Assembly: GCA_004211905.1 (NCBI GenBank)
Contig: SHBP01000005.1
Span: 84,326 to 148,325, forward strand
DNA from: SAR92 clade bacterium
GTDB taxonomy: Bacteria; Pseudomonadota; Gammaproteobacteria; Pseudomonadales; Porticoccaceae
DNA: 64,000 nt
Reading direction: 5' to 3'
The notes beneath the pieces were generated by a model. The model searched no databases and was not told where the DNA came from. It saw only the letters and a program-made list of their open reading frames with translations. Made by a program: the position numbers and the translations under genes. Below, one piece after another: positions 9,123-19,243 of the stretch; position 1 is the stretch's first letter; every line of letters begins with the position of its first letter.

Positions 9123-9905
9123 ATGGCCGATTTGATTAGAAATGACCGTAACTTTGACGACTTGATTGAAAAGTTTTCACCCAAGGTTTACGCCGGGCTC
9201 AAGGGTGATATAGGTCTTGTCATGATTCGACGTGACCTGTTAACGATATTGCCGAATCTCAATACCTAAAAGCGCTTGAGAGTGCTAGATATCGGTGGAG
9301 GCCTGGGGCAGATTTCCTTTTGGCTTGCCGCCATGGGTCATGAGGTCACCTACAATGATATGTCCAGAAAGGTGCTTGAAGCTGCGCAAGTGTCCGCGAC
9401 TGATCTGGGCCTAATGGAATCAATATACTGGTGTCAGTGTCCCTATCAAAGTTTAAGTAGAGAAGAACTTGGGACCTTTGATGTCGTTCTTTCTCATGCG
9501 CTCATAGAGTGGTTTGCAAAGCCTGAGGATCTGCTCGGAGTTTTATCTCAGTTTACGACAAGGTCTAGAGTACTTTCGTTGACTTTTTACAATCATAAAG
9601 CATTGATCTATCGCAACCTTATTTGTGGTAATTTTAAAGTACTGGAAAATGATTTTGTTGCTGACCCCGGAAGCCTTACCCCTCATACATCTTTTGAGCC
9701 TAAATAAATAGATGATTGGGTCTCCATCCTTCTATTAAAGAAGCTAAAGTCTTCAGGAATCAGAGTTTTTGATGATTACGTAATGACTAAGAGAGGCGGC
9801 CACAATAATGATAAAGTTATGATTGAGGCTGAGTTAATATACTCTGAGATAGAGCCTTATAAATGGCTTGGTGGATATAGTCATTTTCTACTATTAAAAA
9901 ATTGA
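9123..9905 (+). pseudogene. cmoM: cmoM-like tRNA (mcmo5U34) methyltransferase, interrupted by two in-frame TAA codons
   Basis: CmoM adds the terminal methyl to cmo5U34 of certain tRNAs. Reading from ATG 9123, one frame runs 260 codons to TGA 9903-9905, almost exactly the length of E. coli CmoM (261). It is broken by TAA at 9267-9269 (codon 49) and TAA at 9705-9707 (codon 195), with no frameshift. The first part carries RNFDDLIEKFSPKVYAGLKG, the middle the SAM motif VLDIGGGLGQ and SLTFYNHKALIYRNLICGNF, and the last part the GIRVFDDYV region and a C-terminus ending LGGYSHFLLLKN, all family-like. Either stop could come from CAA by one C-to-T change. The central piece alone (TTG 9276 to 9707) lacks both termini. 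Confidence 0.88.
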
Positions 9906-9911
9906 CAGGCG

Positions 9912-10604
9912 TCAGACCAATTTGTCTTTAGCGGCATTTATTTTAGCCGCAAGGTAATCGCTGCCACCCCGGTCAGGATGTAAACGTTGCATTAGTCGCT
10001 TATGCGCCTTTAGCACATCTTCCTTTGAGGCATTCAGCTCTAAGCCTAATACTTCATAGGCTTCTTCTTCGGAGATGCCTGTCAAGTTTGTATTCTGAAA
10101 GTCTCCTCCGGCTTGTTGGCCAGAGCTACCTGTGCGCATTCGGTAAGCGTAAAGCAGGGCATATGATTCTCGATCATTTTCTCTTAGGTCACTTGCTAAA
10201 CTGTCAAGTTCCTCTGAACTCAGTTCGGATAGAGTTTTACCTGCGAATTCGCCAGTTAGAACAGTGCCATCCATCTGTTTCGATGCAAAGTTAATTGATA
10301 CGCGTAGATATGATGTTTTGAAATGTGATGGGGTTGTTTTAAATCGACTTAGGATTTGTATCACGGGTAGGGCTCGTCGTCCCCACTTGAATAAGAAGCT
10401 AGCAAGAGGTAGCAATGCTGCGAGTCCAGCACCGACCCAATGCATTCTTCCTGTTACAGAAAGGACGACAGTCACTGCCAATACAGCCCAAAAAGCACTT
10501 CTCCATAAAAATGCTCGCTTTTGTTCTGGCTCGAGCCGTTTAACTGTTTTCCACCAGTACCAAATTGACAGTATGAAGATAAGCAGAATGATAAGTCTAG
10601 GCAT
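9912..10604 (-). CDS. Membrane-anchored J-domain protein
   Basis: The 230-residue protein has two N-terminal hydrophobic segments (about 2-18 and 33-70), a central linker, and a C-terminal J-domain (about 168-230) with the HPD motif at 209-211. The J-domain resembles the short DnaJ domains of TIM14/Pam18-type proteins (HPDRGGSDYLAAKINAAKD). It probably recruits and stimulates a DnaK-type Hsp70 at the membrane. The client is unknown. Family members are common in pseudomonads and related bacteria. It lies tail-to-tail with the broken cmoM gene, 6 bases apart. Confidence 0.85.
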   Translation of the reverse strand: MPRLIILLIFILSIWYWWKTVKRLEPEQKRAFLWRSAFWAVLAVTVVLSVTGRMHWVGAGLAALLPLASFLFKWGRRALPVIQILSRFKTTPSHFKTSYLRVSINFASKQMDGTVLTGEFAGKTLSELSSEELDSLASDLRENDRESYALLYAYRMRTGSSGQQAGGDFQNTNLTGISEEEAYEVLGLELNASKEDVLKAHKRLMQRLHPDRGGSDYLAAKINAAKDKLV

Positions 10605-10690
10605 CGCCGATTGACTCCATTAACCAGAAGAACAGGATACGATCATCCTAGTGGAATAGTACAGATCCTTCAAACCCTTGAGTGATAAAA

Positions 10691-11758
10691 CTAACGCTTT
10701 TTAAGAACTTCTCGAAGTTTATCTGCCATTCCAAGGATACTCGATTCGGTGGTTTCCCAGTCAATACAAGCATCTGTTACAGAAACGCCATACTCCATCT
10801 CATCAGGATTGCCAGAAAGCTTTTGATTTCCAGCTTTCAGGTGACTCTCGATCATCGCCCCAACAATAGATGTATTTCCCTCTAGAATTTGGTTGGCAAC
10901 ATTATCTAATACTAGAGGTTGTAAATTATGATCTTTGTTGGAATTGGCATGACTACAGTCAACCATAATATTTGGCGTTATTCCTTCAGCGGAAAGCTCT
11001 TGTTCGCAAATCGATACACTTACTGAGTCATAGTTGGGCTTACCGTTGCCACCGCGCAATACCACGTGGGCATAGGGATTTCCCTTTGTCGTAATGACAG
11101 ATACTTTGCCATCCGAATTAATACCTAAAAAGCGATGAGGGCTCGCCACTGATTGTAAAGCATTGATGGCCACAGTTAGGCTCCCATCTGTGCCATTCTT
11201 AAAGCCCACCGACGAGGACAATCCAGATGCCATTTCCCGGTGTGTTTGCGATTCTGTTGTGCGCGCTCCAATAGCTGACCAGGCAATGAGATCTTGCATA
11301 TACTGAGGAGAGATAGGATCTAGGGCCTCAGTTGCGGTGGGTAGTCCGATTTCTAGAACGTCATGGAGCAACTGCCGGCCAATATGGAGACCATCTGTAA
11401 TCTTGAATGAATCGTTCATGAACGGATCGTTAATCAGACCCTTCCAGCCAGTCGTGGTGCGTGGCTTTTCAAAATAAACTCGCATAACAACAAGTAGGGT
11501 GTCGCTAACTTTGTCGGCTAGGGTTTTTAGCTTGGTAGCATATTCATGAGCTGCCTTTAAGTCATGGATGGAGCAAGGCCCAACTACAACAAATATTCGG
11601 TGGTCTTTGCGTTCCAAAATCTTCTCAATAGCACGACGGCCGCTAGATATTGTTTCTCTAGCCTTGTCAGATATTGGTATTTCTCGCTTTAGCTCGGCAG
11701 GAGTCACCAGTATTTCTGGTTGCTCGATATTAATATTTTCTACGGCTTTACGATCCAT
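10691..11758 (-). CDS. 3-deoxy-7-phosphoheptulonate synthase (class I DAHP synthase)
   Basis: This enzyme condenses phosphoenolpyruvate with erythrose 4-phosphate, the entry step of the shikimate pathway. The 355-residue protein is of the AroF/G/H type, with VVVGPCSIHD (metal-ligand Cys62), the PEP-binding EKPRTTTGWKGLIND, and GGNGKPNYDSVS and MVDCSHANSNKDH further on. The feedback specificity (Phe, Tyr or Trp) cannot be assigned reliably from the sequence, so no isozyme symbol is given. The gene stands alone between the J-protein and the AddA-like gene, with 70 to 90 bases on each side. Confidence 0.93.
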   Translation of the reverse strand: MDRKAVENINIEQPEILVTPAELKREIPISDKARETISSGRRAIEKILERKDHRIFVVVGPCSIHDLKAAHEYATKLKTLADKVSDTLLVVMRVYFEKPRTTTGWKGLINDPFMNDSFKITDGLHIGRQLLHDVLEIGLPTATEALDPISPQYMQDLIAWSAIGARTTESQTHREMASGLSSSVGFKNGTDGSLTVAINALQSVASPHRFLGINSDGKVSVITTKGNPYAHVVLRGGNGKPNYDSVSVSICEQELSAEGITPNIMVDCSHANSNKDHNLQPLVLDNVANQILEGNTSIVGAMIESHLKAGNQKLSGNPDEMEYGVSVTDACIDWETTESSILGMADKLREVLKKR

Positions 11759-11828
11759 TTTTGGACTTCCTAGCTAAGTTAGATTCTCGGGGTGCGCTAT
11801 TGTACTGAAAAATAGACGTTTTTGAAGA

Positions 11829-14800
11829 TTAATCCACAGTTACTTCGCTAAAGAGCCCTATCTGAGGGAAATATAGAGCACAACGTACTTGTTCTGACCC
11901 TATTTGCCTGTAAAGGTCGGCATAGTGTGCCAACTGCGGCAGGTATCTGTCTATTTGCCTTTGTTCAAACTGGCTTAGACTTTCATTATCATTTGGCTGG
12001 GAAAATTTATAATCAATAATCCAGCGGAAACCACCATCAATAAAGGTCCTATCTATAATAGAAACTCCTACTTTGTCACTTGCTGAAAGAGAATGACTGA
12101 GCGATTGTTCGCAATAAGCCTCTTGATGATCTCCCAGAATCCACTGTCCTTTGGCTTCTTGGGTAATGGTACAAATAGCTTTGCTGAGGTCTTCAAGCTC
12201 TTGCTCAGACACCAGAATGCCAAGTTCTTTTAACTGTCCAGTCCAAGCCGCGGGTAATCGATTTATTCGATCACTGGGCCAAGCTCTGAGACCGTCGTTT
12301 GCTATTTGCTTCAAGCTTCTATGTAAAACCGTGCCAAGGTGTCGGGCTCTCAGGGATAAGTCACTATCAGGAGTCAATTCGAGACCTGAAGACTTGGTTT
12401 CTGGAACAGTTAGTAATGCATATTTATGGTTATGCAGAGAGACGAAATCTGAGGGAAGTCTACGAATGTGGCGTAGCTGCCGTTTTTTGTCTTGGGGTGA
12501 CTCATAGTCTGGCGTAGCTATCACGTTGTAGGCTTCTGTGTTTAGTCCCTCAAGAACTGATGGCCAAATGGGGCTAATCAAACTTGTTTTACCAGGTGTA
12601 TTCCACCCTTCTTTTTTCCCAGGTATTAATTTCCCAGAGAGATATAGCTTGCTGATAGCGCGCGTTGCAGCTACATATAATACTCGAGTATCTTCGAGAC
12701 GCTTCTTTAGGTTAGATTCGTGTTTAAGGTACCCATAAACAGGATCATCCTCTTCATCGTGTGCGCCTAACGGAGCCATTATTAATGCTGATTGATTATC
12801 CTCGTCAATGATCTTTTGCCATCGAAGTAATGGTTTACTATCTGAGACGGATTTACTAGTCAAAGACGGCAAAATTACATGATCAAATTCCAACCCCTTT
12901 GATTTGTGTATGGTCATTATTTGGATCTTTGTTTTCTTCTGCTGATCAACGTTATAGTGAGGAGAGGGATTTGCGTAGAGTTTTTCTACCGCAAGTTCAA
13001 AGAGAGACCAGTCCCCCACCAATCCTGCTACCTGCCAAGTTTCAAGCAGGTCTAAGTAACTCCGCAGGTCACTGAGATCGGCATCACCAGAAACTGTTGC
13101 AGCCCCACCTAAGTTCTGCCAGATGGACTCAACCTCGGTGCGGATATCTAGTCTTCTTCGTTCATCCCATGCATTTAGCAGTATCGGGACGACTCTTTCG
13201 AGCGCGGCACGTCCGTAATCAGTTAGTTTTACTGCTGAGGAAGACGTCATTAATTTTTGCAATTGCCCAAGAATCGAATCCCCATTGTAGGGAGTTATCA
13301 TAGTGCTATTTGAAATTGTTAATAAATCCTCTAGACCAAGGCCGCAGAAGGGTGTTCGCAATAATGCTAACCAAGCAATCCTATCTGCGGGCGAGACAAG
13401 AGCCCGTGTCAGCGACATCATATCTAAAACAGGCATTCTTATTCCTAGGGGAGTGATGTCGTGAGCCTCCCAGTTTAGTCTAGCTGCTTGAAGCGCGGGA
13501 ATAATATGCTTTAAATGACCTCGGCTACGAACCAAAATAGCAATTGATTGGGTAGGGTTATCCTGATTGATCTGCAAACAGGTATTGGCAATATGCTTAG
13601 CTTCTTCGCTTTCAGCAAAATCACCGGAAAAACCCTGAAAATGAACGGCGGCGTGGTCGCTCTTAGATTTAAACGCTACTGCACGTGAGTAGGGTATCGC
13701 ACCACGGCTAATATCGGCTTTTTTCGGGAAAGCGCCCGTAAAAACGTTATTTACCCAATCGACAATTCCCTTTTCGGATCGAAAATTTGTAGTTAGGTTT
13801 ATAGGTGTACATTGGACTGTTCCAACGGGATGGCGCTGACTGTTTATAAATAAGCCTACATTTGCGTTACGAAAACCATACAAAGATTGCATGGCATCGC
13901 CTACTAGGAATAGTGTTCTTCCATCATCAGGCTGCCAGCCGCTGACCAATTGGGCGAGCAACTCTACTTGGGATCCGGAAGTGTCTTGAAATTCGTCAAC
14001 TAATATATGTCGTAATTGGTAATCTAAGCGCAGCGTAATGTCAGATACTACCTCGTCGGATGTTGGTGAAACAGCTTCTAAAGCGGCTAGTGTTATAGCG
14101 GAGTAATCACATTGATCAAATGCCTTGAATTCAATATCAAGTTCCGCTGCTAAGCGCGGTAATAGTTGAGCTAGGGCATTAAGAATCAACTGTTCACTGG
14201 TACCCATCGATTTGCTCGGTAGGTGCAAAATATTATTGATTTGACTAACAAGATCAGCCTGCGCTCTGCACCAATCTAGGAGTGCCTCCATGCGAGATTT
14301 ATGCTCTTTCTTATCAGATGGGAAGCCACTATTTTTATCTACCTTCGAACGAATAGCTCCGTCCTTGGTAACCAACATCCTTAGGAGAGTTTGCCAATCA
14401 GCTATTCCTGAGAGACCTATGTCAGGAAGCTCCTTGATGCCTACCAATTGAGTTAAACATGGGTTTCTGCCATCTGGTACGTGAGTTGCAGCAAAGTCTG
14501 CAAGCTCAATGAGTTCTCCTGCTACTGGCATTAGTCTGTCTTGCAGATCAATGATATTTTCCACGATGATTTGATCGATTACCTGTTCGAAATAATGGTG
14601 ATTGTCCTTAATGCCATAGATGATCGGAAGCCACTCTTCACGCTTACCAAGCAATTCTGATAATAATCGCTCACATCGAGCTAAATCGTTTCCTGTGTGA
14701 GCTAACAGCACAGTGAGATGCGGTGTCACGGCGTCATCAGTTTCCAGTTTTTGTAGAAGTGAGCGACTTGCACTCTGATAGAGCACCTCTGGTTGATCGC

Positions 14801-15227
14801 TTGGCTCAGATAGATCACCAAGTTTAGTTTCTAGTGAAAACTGACGAGCAATGTAGCGACAAAAACTATCAATGGTCTGGATGCGCAACCGATTTGGCAT
14901 GTCCAACAAATTCCAGTTTAAATTTTGGTCTTGTTGCAATGCCTTCCTAGCTAATTCCCAGGTCTGTGCCTCATACTGATTCTCAGGCCTTGGTTCATTG
15001 GCAGCTGCTTGTAATGCTGAATGAACTCTTGCCGCCATTTCTGCAGCCGCTTTGCGAGTAAACGTAATACCAAGTATCTCTTCTGGATTATTTACAGTAC
15101 CCAGCAAGCATAAAATACGTTGAGTAATGAGTCCTGTTTTGCCCGATCCAGCAGGGGCGGAAACAATAAAGCTCTCTTGAGGCTCGATGGCTTTAAGGCG
15201 CTCTGTGTGGTCGACGACTAAAGTCAC
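11829..15227 (-). CDS. AddA-like UvrD/RecB helicase-nuclease
   Basis: This 1132-residue protein is a superfamily 1 helicase fused to a RecB-type nuclease, expected to process double-strand breaks for recombination. It shows Walker A APAGSGKT (24-31), Walker B DEFQDTSGSQ, the QSLYGFRNANVGLF motif, motif VI LYVAATRA, and a C-terminal PD-(D/E)XK nuclease with DYK at 1072-1074. The GTG start overlaps the stop of the upstream AddB-like gene (GTGA), so the two are coupled. Whether it recognises a Chi-like sequence is unknown. recB, recC and recD were not seen in the window. Confidence 0.92.
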   Translation of the reverse strand: MTLVVDHTERLKAIEPQESFIVSAPAGSGKTGLITQRILCLLGTVNNPEEILGITFTRKAAAEMAARVHSALQAAANEPRPENQYEAQTWELARKALQQDQNLNWNLLDMPNRLRIQTIDSFCRYIARQFSLETKLGDLSEPSDQPEVLYQSASRSLLQKLETDDAVTPHLTVLLAHTGNDLARCERLLSELLGKREEWLPIIYGIKDNHHYFEQVIDQIIVENIIDLQDRLMPVAGELIELADFAATHVPDGRNPCLTQLVGIKELPDIGLSGIADWQTLLRMLVTKDGAIRSKVDKNSGFPSDKKEHKSRMEALLDWCRAQADLVSQINNILHLPSKSMGTSEQLILNALAQLLPRLAAELDIEFKAFDQCDYSAITLAALEAVSPTSDEVVSDITLRLDYQLRHILVDEFQDTSGSQVELLAQLVSGWQPDDGRTLFLVGDAMQSLYGFRNANVGLFINSQRHPVGTVQCTPINLTTNFRSEKGIVDWVNNVFTGAFPKKADISRGAIPYSRAVAFKSKSDHAAVHFQGFSGDFAESEEAKHIANTCLQINQDNPTQSIAILVRSRGHLKHIIPALQAARLNWEAHDITPLGIRMPVLDMMSLTRALVSPADRIAWLALLRTPFCGLGLEDLLTISNSTMITPYNGDSILGQLQKLMTSSSAVKLTDYGRAALERVVPILLNAWDERRRLDIRTEVESIWQNLGGAATVSGDADLSDLRSYLDLLETWQVAGLVGDWSLFELAVEKLYANPSPHYNVDQQKKTKIQIMTIHKSKGLEFDHVILPSLTSKSVSDSKPLLRWQKIIDEDNQSALIMAPLGAHDEEDDPVYGYLKHESNLKKRLEDTRVLYVAATRAISKLYLSGKLIPGKKEGWNTPGKTSLISPIWPSVLEGLNTEAYNVIATPDYESPQDKKRQLRHIRRLPSDFVSLHNHKYALLTVPETKSSGLELTPDSDLSLRARHLGTVLHRSLKQIANDGLRAWPSDRINRLPAAWTGQLKELGILVSEQELEDLSKAICTITQEAKGQWILGDHQEAYCEQSLSHSLSASDKVGVSIIDRTFIDGGFRWIIDYKFSQPNDNESLSQFEQRQIDRYLPQLAHYADLYRQIGSEQVRCALYFPQIGLFSEVTVD

Positions 15228-17878
15228 AGGGATCCCACTTTTGGTTTAACAAGTTGAGGTTCTAGAGACTTATTAACCGCTGGCTCTTCCGGCCAGCGAT
15301 TAAGCGGCAACAAGTAAGTTTGATAGATAACACCAATAGGGTGGATGACCTCCATTTGCGCAACGCCGGCTGTAAATTCACTAGCAAGGGTATCCATTGA
15401 CTCATGCCACAGGGCAACTGATTCACTCCAGCCGCGATTCCCTTTTTCGTTATCCAATAATTGACTGTCACTAATGCCTGAAAATCGGATATTACCTGCC
15501 TTAATTTGTGCAAAGGCGCAGCCATTAACTGCTGGGCGGCAAGCAGAAACATAGAGAGGCAGCTGCGGGTCCTTCGGGCGCTCACCATCCCAGTGGGATG
15601 GGTTAATTGAGCCTGATTTATAATCGATAATCAGTAACTTGTCATCTATTCTATCTATTCTGTCGATACGAAGAGAGATATCTAGATTGCCGAAAGACGC
15701 GGTTTTTTTAACCTCAAGATCTTCAACAATAAAGCCAGGTCTTTTCTTCTCTTCTTCTATCCACTCGATTAACAGCTTGGTGAGTCTGTCTTTTTCAATC
15801 ATCCGATAATGGTGGCCGCGCAGAATGGGGTGATGAATTGCCCATTTATTAAGTACTTTTGAGGCTGAAGCGTCAAGTTGGTTAGCAATAGATTTTTCGG
15901 ATTGGCGGTGCAGCTCTGTTGAGCTTTTCCAGATATCCCATACCTCAAATAAAGTTTCATGGAGTATTGATCCACGATCCATGCTGTTAAGCCCGTGGCT
16001 TGGTTGCTCCAAGGGTTGGGCTTTTAACCGATGAATGGCGAACGCATTAAAAGGGCAAGCAGCTTGATTTTTAAATAGGGCACTACCTGCGCTGATTGAC
16101 TCGATAGATTGATCAAATAGCGGAGCTATGTCTTCATGGAGGTATGTTTGATTATCTTGCTTAAGCCAGTGAGGGAAGGCAGCAATATTTCCGATAATGT
16201 CTTTAACCTCGACGGTGGGCATGTCTCGAAGTAGGGCACTTCGCTGGAGTACCTCTTCTCCTTTGGTACTCGAATAACTGAAAAACAATTCGCAACTGTT
16301 ATTGATATATCCCAGGAGTAATCGCCGAGCAATTTCGAGCTCCCTCTCAGGTAAGCTATGGGGCATTTTGTGTAGGCGTTGAAACTGTGCGGGTAGTAAT
16401 GGGTTTATTGCAACTGAGGCAGGGAATGTCTGGCTGTCCATACCTGAAATCCATAGGCTATCGAAAGATAGGCCCGAGGCTTCTAGAAGCCCTAATAGTT
16501 GTAGAGGAGCGTCCGCTGTTTTCGGATGAAATATTGCGTCTTTAGCAAGATGACCAAGATGCTTCAGAGCGGTGGCATATCCAATTTCAATTCCCAAGAT
16601 ATCAAGCTCTGAGAACTCTTGCAGCACCCGATGCCAATGCTCCTTCTGCTGATACTCCAGACTGTTCAATGTTCGTTTTCCTGGCCAGCCCAGGGTTGCA
16701 AGATACGCGCTAAAAGACTTAGCCCACTGGGAAAAGCTTTGCTGTTCGCGATTGAAGTTTGTGTGGTTATCCCGTAACTCGGCTAGAGGTTCTAGAATGT
16801 CGGGAGGTAATTCTGTTTCACGCTCACCTATAATTACGTGACAAAACTCGGAAAAATTATGCTCAAAACGTCGTGTTTTTCTTAAACCAAGTTCAGTATT
16901 GACTTTGGATTGCACAGGCACTTCATTTAAAAGATTGTGAGGGCTGTACATTATATCTAGCCATTCAGACAGAGGCTTCTTAACGCTTAAACATTCGATC
17001 AGTCCTAGGGCGCTATTAATAAGACTAGTTTGACTCAGAGGTGTGCCGGCCGAGATGTTGACTAAAGACTCGACATCATGGGTTCGAAGAGCCTCATCGA
17101 CAATTCGTGCTACCTTCGAGAGAGAATTGCTAAGGTCTGGCACAACGATCCCGATGCGTTGGTTAGGATTAGATTTCAATTTTTGTGCGGCCCAATTAGC
17201 AGCGCTACGGAGTTCATGATCAGGGTCATCGGTCAGCACTACAGAACCTAGAGTCTCTTTTGGCGTAGCCTCAATTGTTCTAACTTTGTCGCTAGCGGTA
17301 TTGAGTAATTTCTTTAAAAGTGGGGGAGTTGACTGAAAACCGTAGGTTAAGATTTCTCGTTCTTGGTGAAACAAGCTAGTTTCGAACGCTTTAATAATGG
17401 CTTGCCAGCTATCCGGAATTGTGATGAGAGAATTTCTGGCTAATAGCCGTTTGTATGACTTAACCCACCGCTTAAACAATACCGATGCCGGTGTTTCATC
17501 TTGAATCTGCTCAACAGTTAAATCCCACTGCTGAATCGATGTATAGGTATCGCTGGCAATCTTTGCATATTTACTACTAACTTCAGGGTCATTTTCACTA
17601 ATCGAGCGTTCCCAGTAGTATCGATTTTGCTGGAAACCAACGATAGCCATGCCGGATATTGCTTCATCATTGTGATCTTGGAGCTCTTCCCAGCAGAACT
17701 TTAACCAATGGTCGATAGAAAAAACCCGAGGTGAGTGCCATACGCGCTGAGTGGATCGGCAATGAATTCCCCAGGCTTCAGTAATTTTTGCCGCCAATCG
17801 ATGGTTGGGCGTAATAATGAGTCGATCTTCATTAATAGCTTGTTGAAATAGCGTTATATCGATGAGTGGCGGTAACAT
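15224..17878 (-). CDS. AddB-like PD-(D/E)XK nuclease (TIGR03623-type DNA repair protein)
   Basis: From ATG 17878 the protein has 884 residues. It matches the AddB-related family of about 900 residues that pairs with AddA-like helicases. The N-terminus RLIITPNHRLAAKITEAWG is typical, ACPFNAFAIHRLKAQ lies mid-protein, and the C-terminal nuclease has LLIIDYKSGSINPSHW with DYK. The usual AddB iron-sulfur cysteine set is not evident; only single cysteines such as in ACPF are seen. A start 54 bases further up (17932) is possible but adds no recognised domain. It is the first gene of a two-gene operon with the helicase. Confidence 0.88.
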   Translation of the reverse strand: MLPPLIDITLFQQAINEDRLIITPNHRLAAKITEAWGIHCRSTQRVWHSPRVFSIDHWLKFCWEELQDHNDEAISGMAIVGFQQNRYYWERSISENDPEVSSKYAKIASDTYTSIQQWDLTVEQIQDETPASVLFKRWVKSYKRLLARNSLITIPDSWQAIIKAFETSLFHQEREILTYGFQSTPPLLKKLLNTASDKVRTIEATPKETLGSVVLTDDPDHELRSAANWAAQKLKSNPNQRIGIVVPDLSNSLSKVARIVDEALRTHDVESLVNISAGTPLSQTSLINSALGLIECLSVKKPLSEWLDIMYSPHNLLNEVPVQSKVNTELGLRKTRRFEHNFSEFCHVIIGERETELPPDILEPLAELRDNHTNFNREQQSFSQWAKSFSAYLATLGWPGKRTLNSLEYQQKEHWHRVLQEFSELDILGIEIGYATALKHLGHLAKDAIFHPKTADAPLQLLGLLEASGLSFDSLWISGMDSQTFPASVAINPLLPAQFQRLHKMPHSLPERELEIARRLLLGYINNSCELFFSYSSTKGEEVLQRSALLRDMPTVEVKDIIGNIAAFPHWLKQDNQTYLHEDIAPLFDQSIESISAGSALFKNQAACPFNAFAIHRLKAQPLEQPSHGLNSMDRGSILHETLFEVWDIWKSSTELHRQSEKSIANQLDASASKVLNKWAIHHPILRGHHYRMIEKDRLTKLLIEWIEEEKKRPGFIVEDLEVKKTASFGNLDISLRIDRIDRIDDKLLIIDYKSGSINPSHWDGERPKDPQLPLYVSACRPAVNGCAFAQIKAGNIRFSGISDSQLLDNEKGNRGWSESVALWHESMDTLASEFTAGVAQMEVIHPIGVIYQTYLLPLNRWPEEPAVNKSLEPQLVKPKVGSL

Positions 17879-17968
17879 TAGCGGAAAATCTGCAACTTTA
17901 TTTAGAAACACGCGTATATAATCGCAAAACATCGGTGTAATTAACAGCAGGCTGATACAATAAACTTT

Positions 17969-19243
17969 ATGGATACTTCTTTTAGCGATTTTTTTGTTTT
18001 GTGGGGGTTGCTAGGCCTAGCGATCGGACTTGTTGTTGGCTATTTGTTCGGCCGTTCAAAGTCCGGTAGTGAGATGAACTCCGCATATCCTGAGCTCTTA
18101 GCTAACAAACGGGTACTTGAAGAAAAACTCTCTAGCCAGCAACAGCAATACGAATCCCAACTGAAACTTCTTCAAGATGCTAAGCAAATGCTAACTCAAG
18201 AATTTGAAAATCTTGCCAATCGCATTTTCGACGAGAAACAGACCAAATTTTCTGCACAAAGCAAGGAGGCTCTGGAGGTATCCTTGAGCCCGTTACGTCG
18301 AGATATTGGCGATTTTCGCAAACAGGTTGAATCTGTTTATGACAAAGAGAACGCAGATCGTAATAAACTTGTAGGGCAAATTAGTGAACTTCAAAAACAA
18401 ACGATGCAAATTTCCGCTGATGCGGTCAGCCTTGCCAATGCGTTGCGTGGTGACAACAAGGCCCAAGGTAACTGGGGTGAGTTCGTGCTGGAGAAGTTAC
18501 TAGAGGATTCGGGCCTTACTAATGGACGAGAATATGATACTCAGGTCGCTCTAAAAGATGAAGATGGAAGACGTCGTAATCCTGATGTAATTATTCACCT
18601 GCCGGAAGGCAGAGATATTGTTATCGATGCAAAAGTAAGCCTAGTCGACTACGAGGGTTACTTTCATGCAGAGGATGAGGATACAAAGCAACAGTGCTTA
18701 AACCAACATTTAGCGTCTTTAAAAGCTCATATTAGAGGGTTGAGTGGCAAAGATTACGAAAGCCTTGAAGGTGTAAATAGTCTTGATTTTGTTCTTATAT
18801 TCATTCCTGTAGAGTCAGCTTTCATGTTGGCGCTTGATCAGGCGCCAGACATGATGAGAGATGCCTACGACAGGGGCATTATTGTTGTCAGCCCTAGTAC
18901 CCTCATGGTGACTTTGAGAACAATTAAGAACCTGTGGCGCTATGCGGATCAAAATCGTAATGCACAGGTCATTGCGGATAAAGCTGGAGGCTTATATGAC
19001 CAGTTTGTTCTTTATATTGAAGCGTTGGAGGATGTCGGTCGGCATCTCGATAAGAGTCGAGAAGTTTGGGATACAGCACACAAGCGCCTTGTGAGTGGCC
19101 GTGGGAATTTAGTACGACGAAGTGAAGAGCTGAAAAAACTTGGCGCCAAGGCAAAAAAGAGCATTTCCGATAATGTTCGTTCTATTGCAAACCAACAAGA
19201 TGTACTGGCCGATGTCAGTAAGGACGAGGACGGTTCTAAGTGA
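17969..19243 (+). CDS. rmuC: DNA recombination protein RmuC homologue
   Basis: RmuC proteins limit inversions at short inverted repeats and are thought to be nuclease-like. The 424-residue protein has an N-terminal transmembrane segment (about 8-28), a coiled-coil stretch (about 45-85), and the RmuC core from roughly residue 150 with NKAQGNWGEFVLEKLLEDSG, RNPDVIIHLPEGRDIVIDAK and VSPSTLMVTLRTI. It is divergent from the AddB-like gene, so two DNA-processing units share an intergenic region of about 90 bases. The downstream gene overlaps its stop by 4 bases. Confidence 0.93.
   Translation: MDTSFSDFFVLWGLLGLAIGLVVGYLFGRSKSGSEMNSAYPELLANKRVLEEKLSSQQQQYESQLKLLQDAKQMLTQEFENLANRIFDEKQTKFSAQSKEALEVSLSPLRRDIGDFRKQVESVYDKENADRNKLVGQISELQKQTMQISADAVSLANALRGDNKAQGNWGEFVLEKLLEDSGLTNGREYDTQVALKDEDGRRRNPDVIIHLPEGRDIVIDAKVSLVDYEGYFHAEDEDTKQQCLNQHLASLKAHIRGLSGKDYESLEGVNSLDFVLIFIPVESAFMLALDQAPDMMRDAYDRGIIVVSPSTLMVTLRTIKNLWRYADQNRNAQVIADKAGGLYDQFVLYIEALEDVGRHLDKSREVWDTAHKRLVSGRGNLVRRSEELKKLGAKAKKSISDNVRSIANQQDVLADVSKDEDGSK

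Noticed and set aside
9276..9707. A stand-alone 143-codon methyltransferase starting at TTG
   Set aside because: Family sequence continues in the same frame on both sides, so this is the middle piece of a broken cmoM rather than a separate gene.
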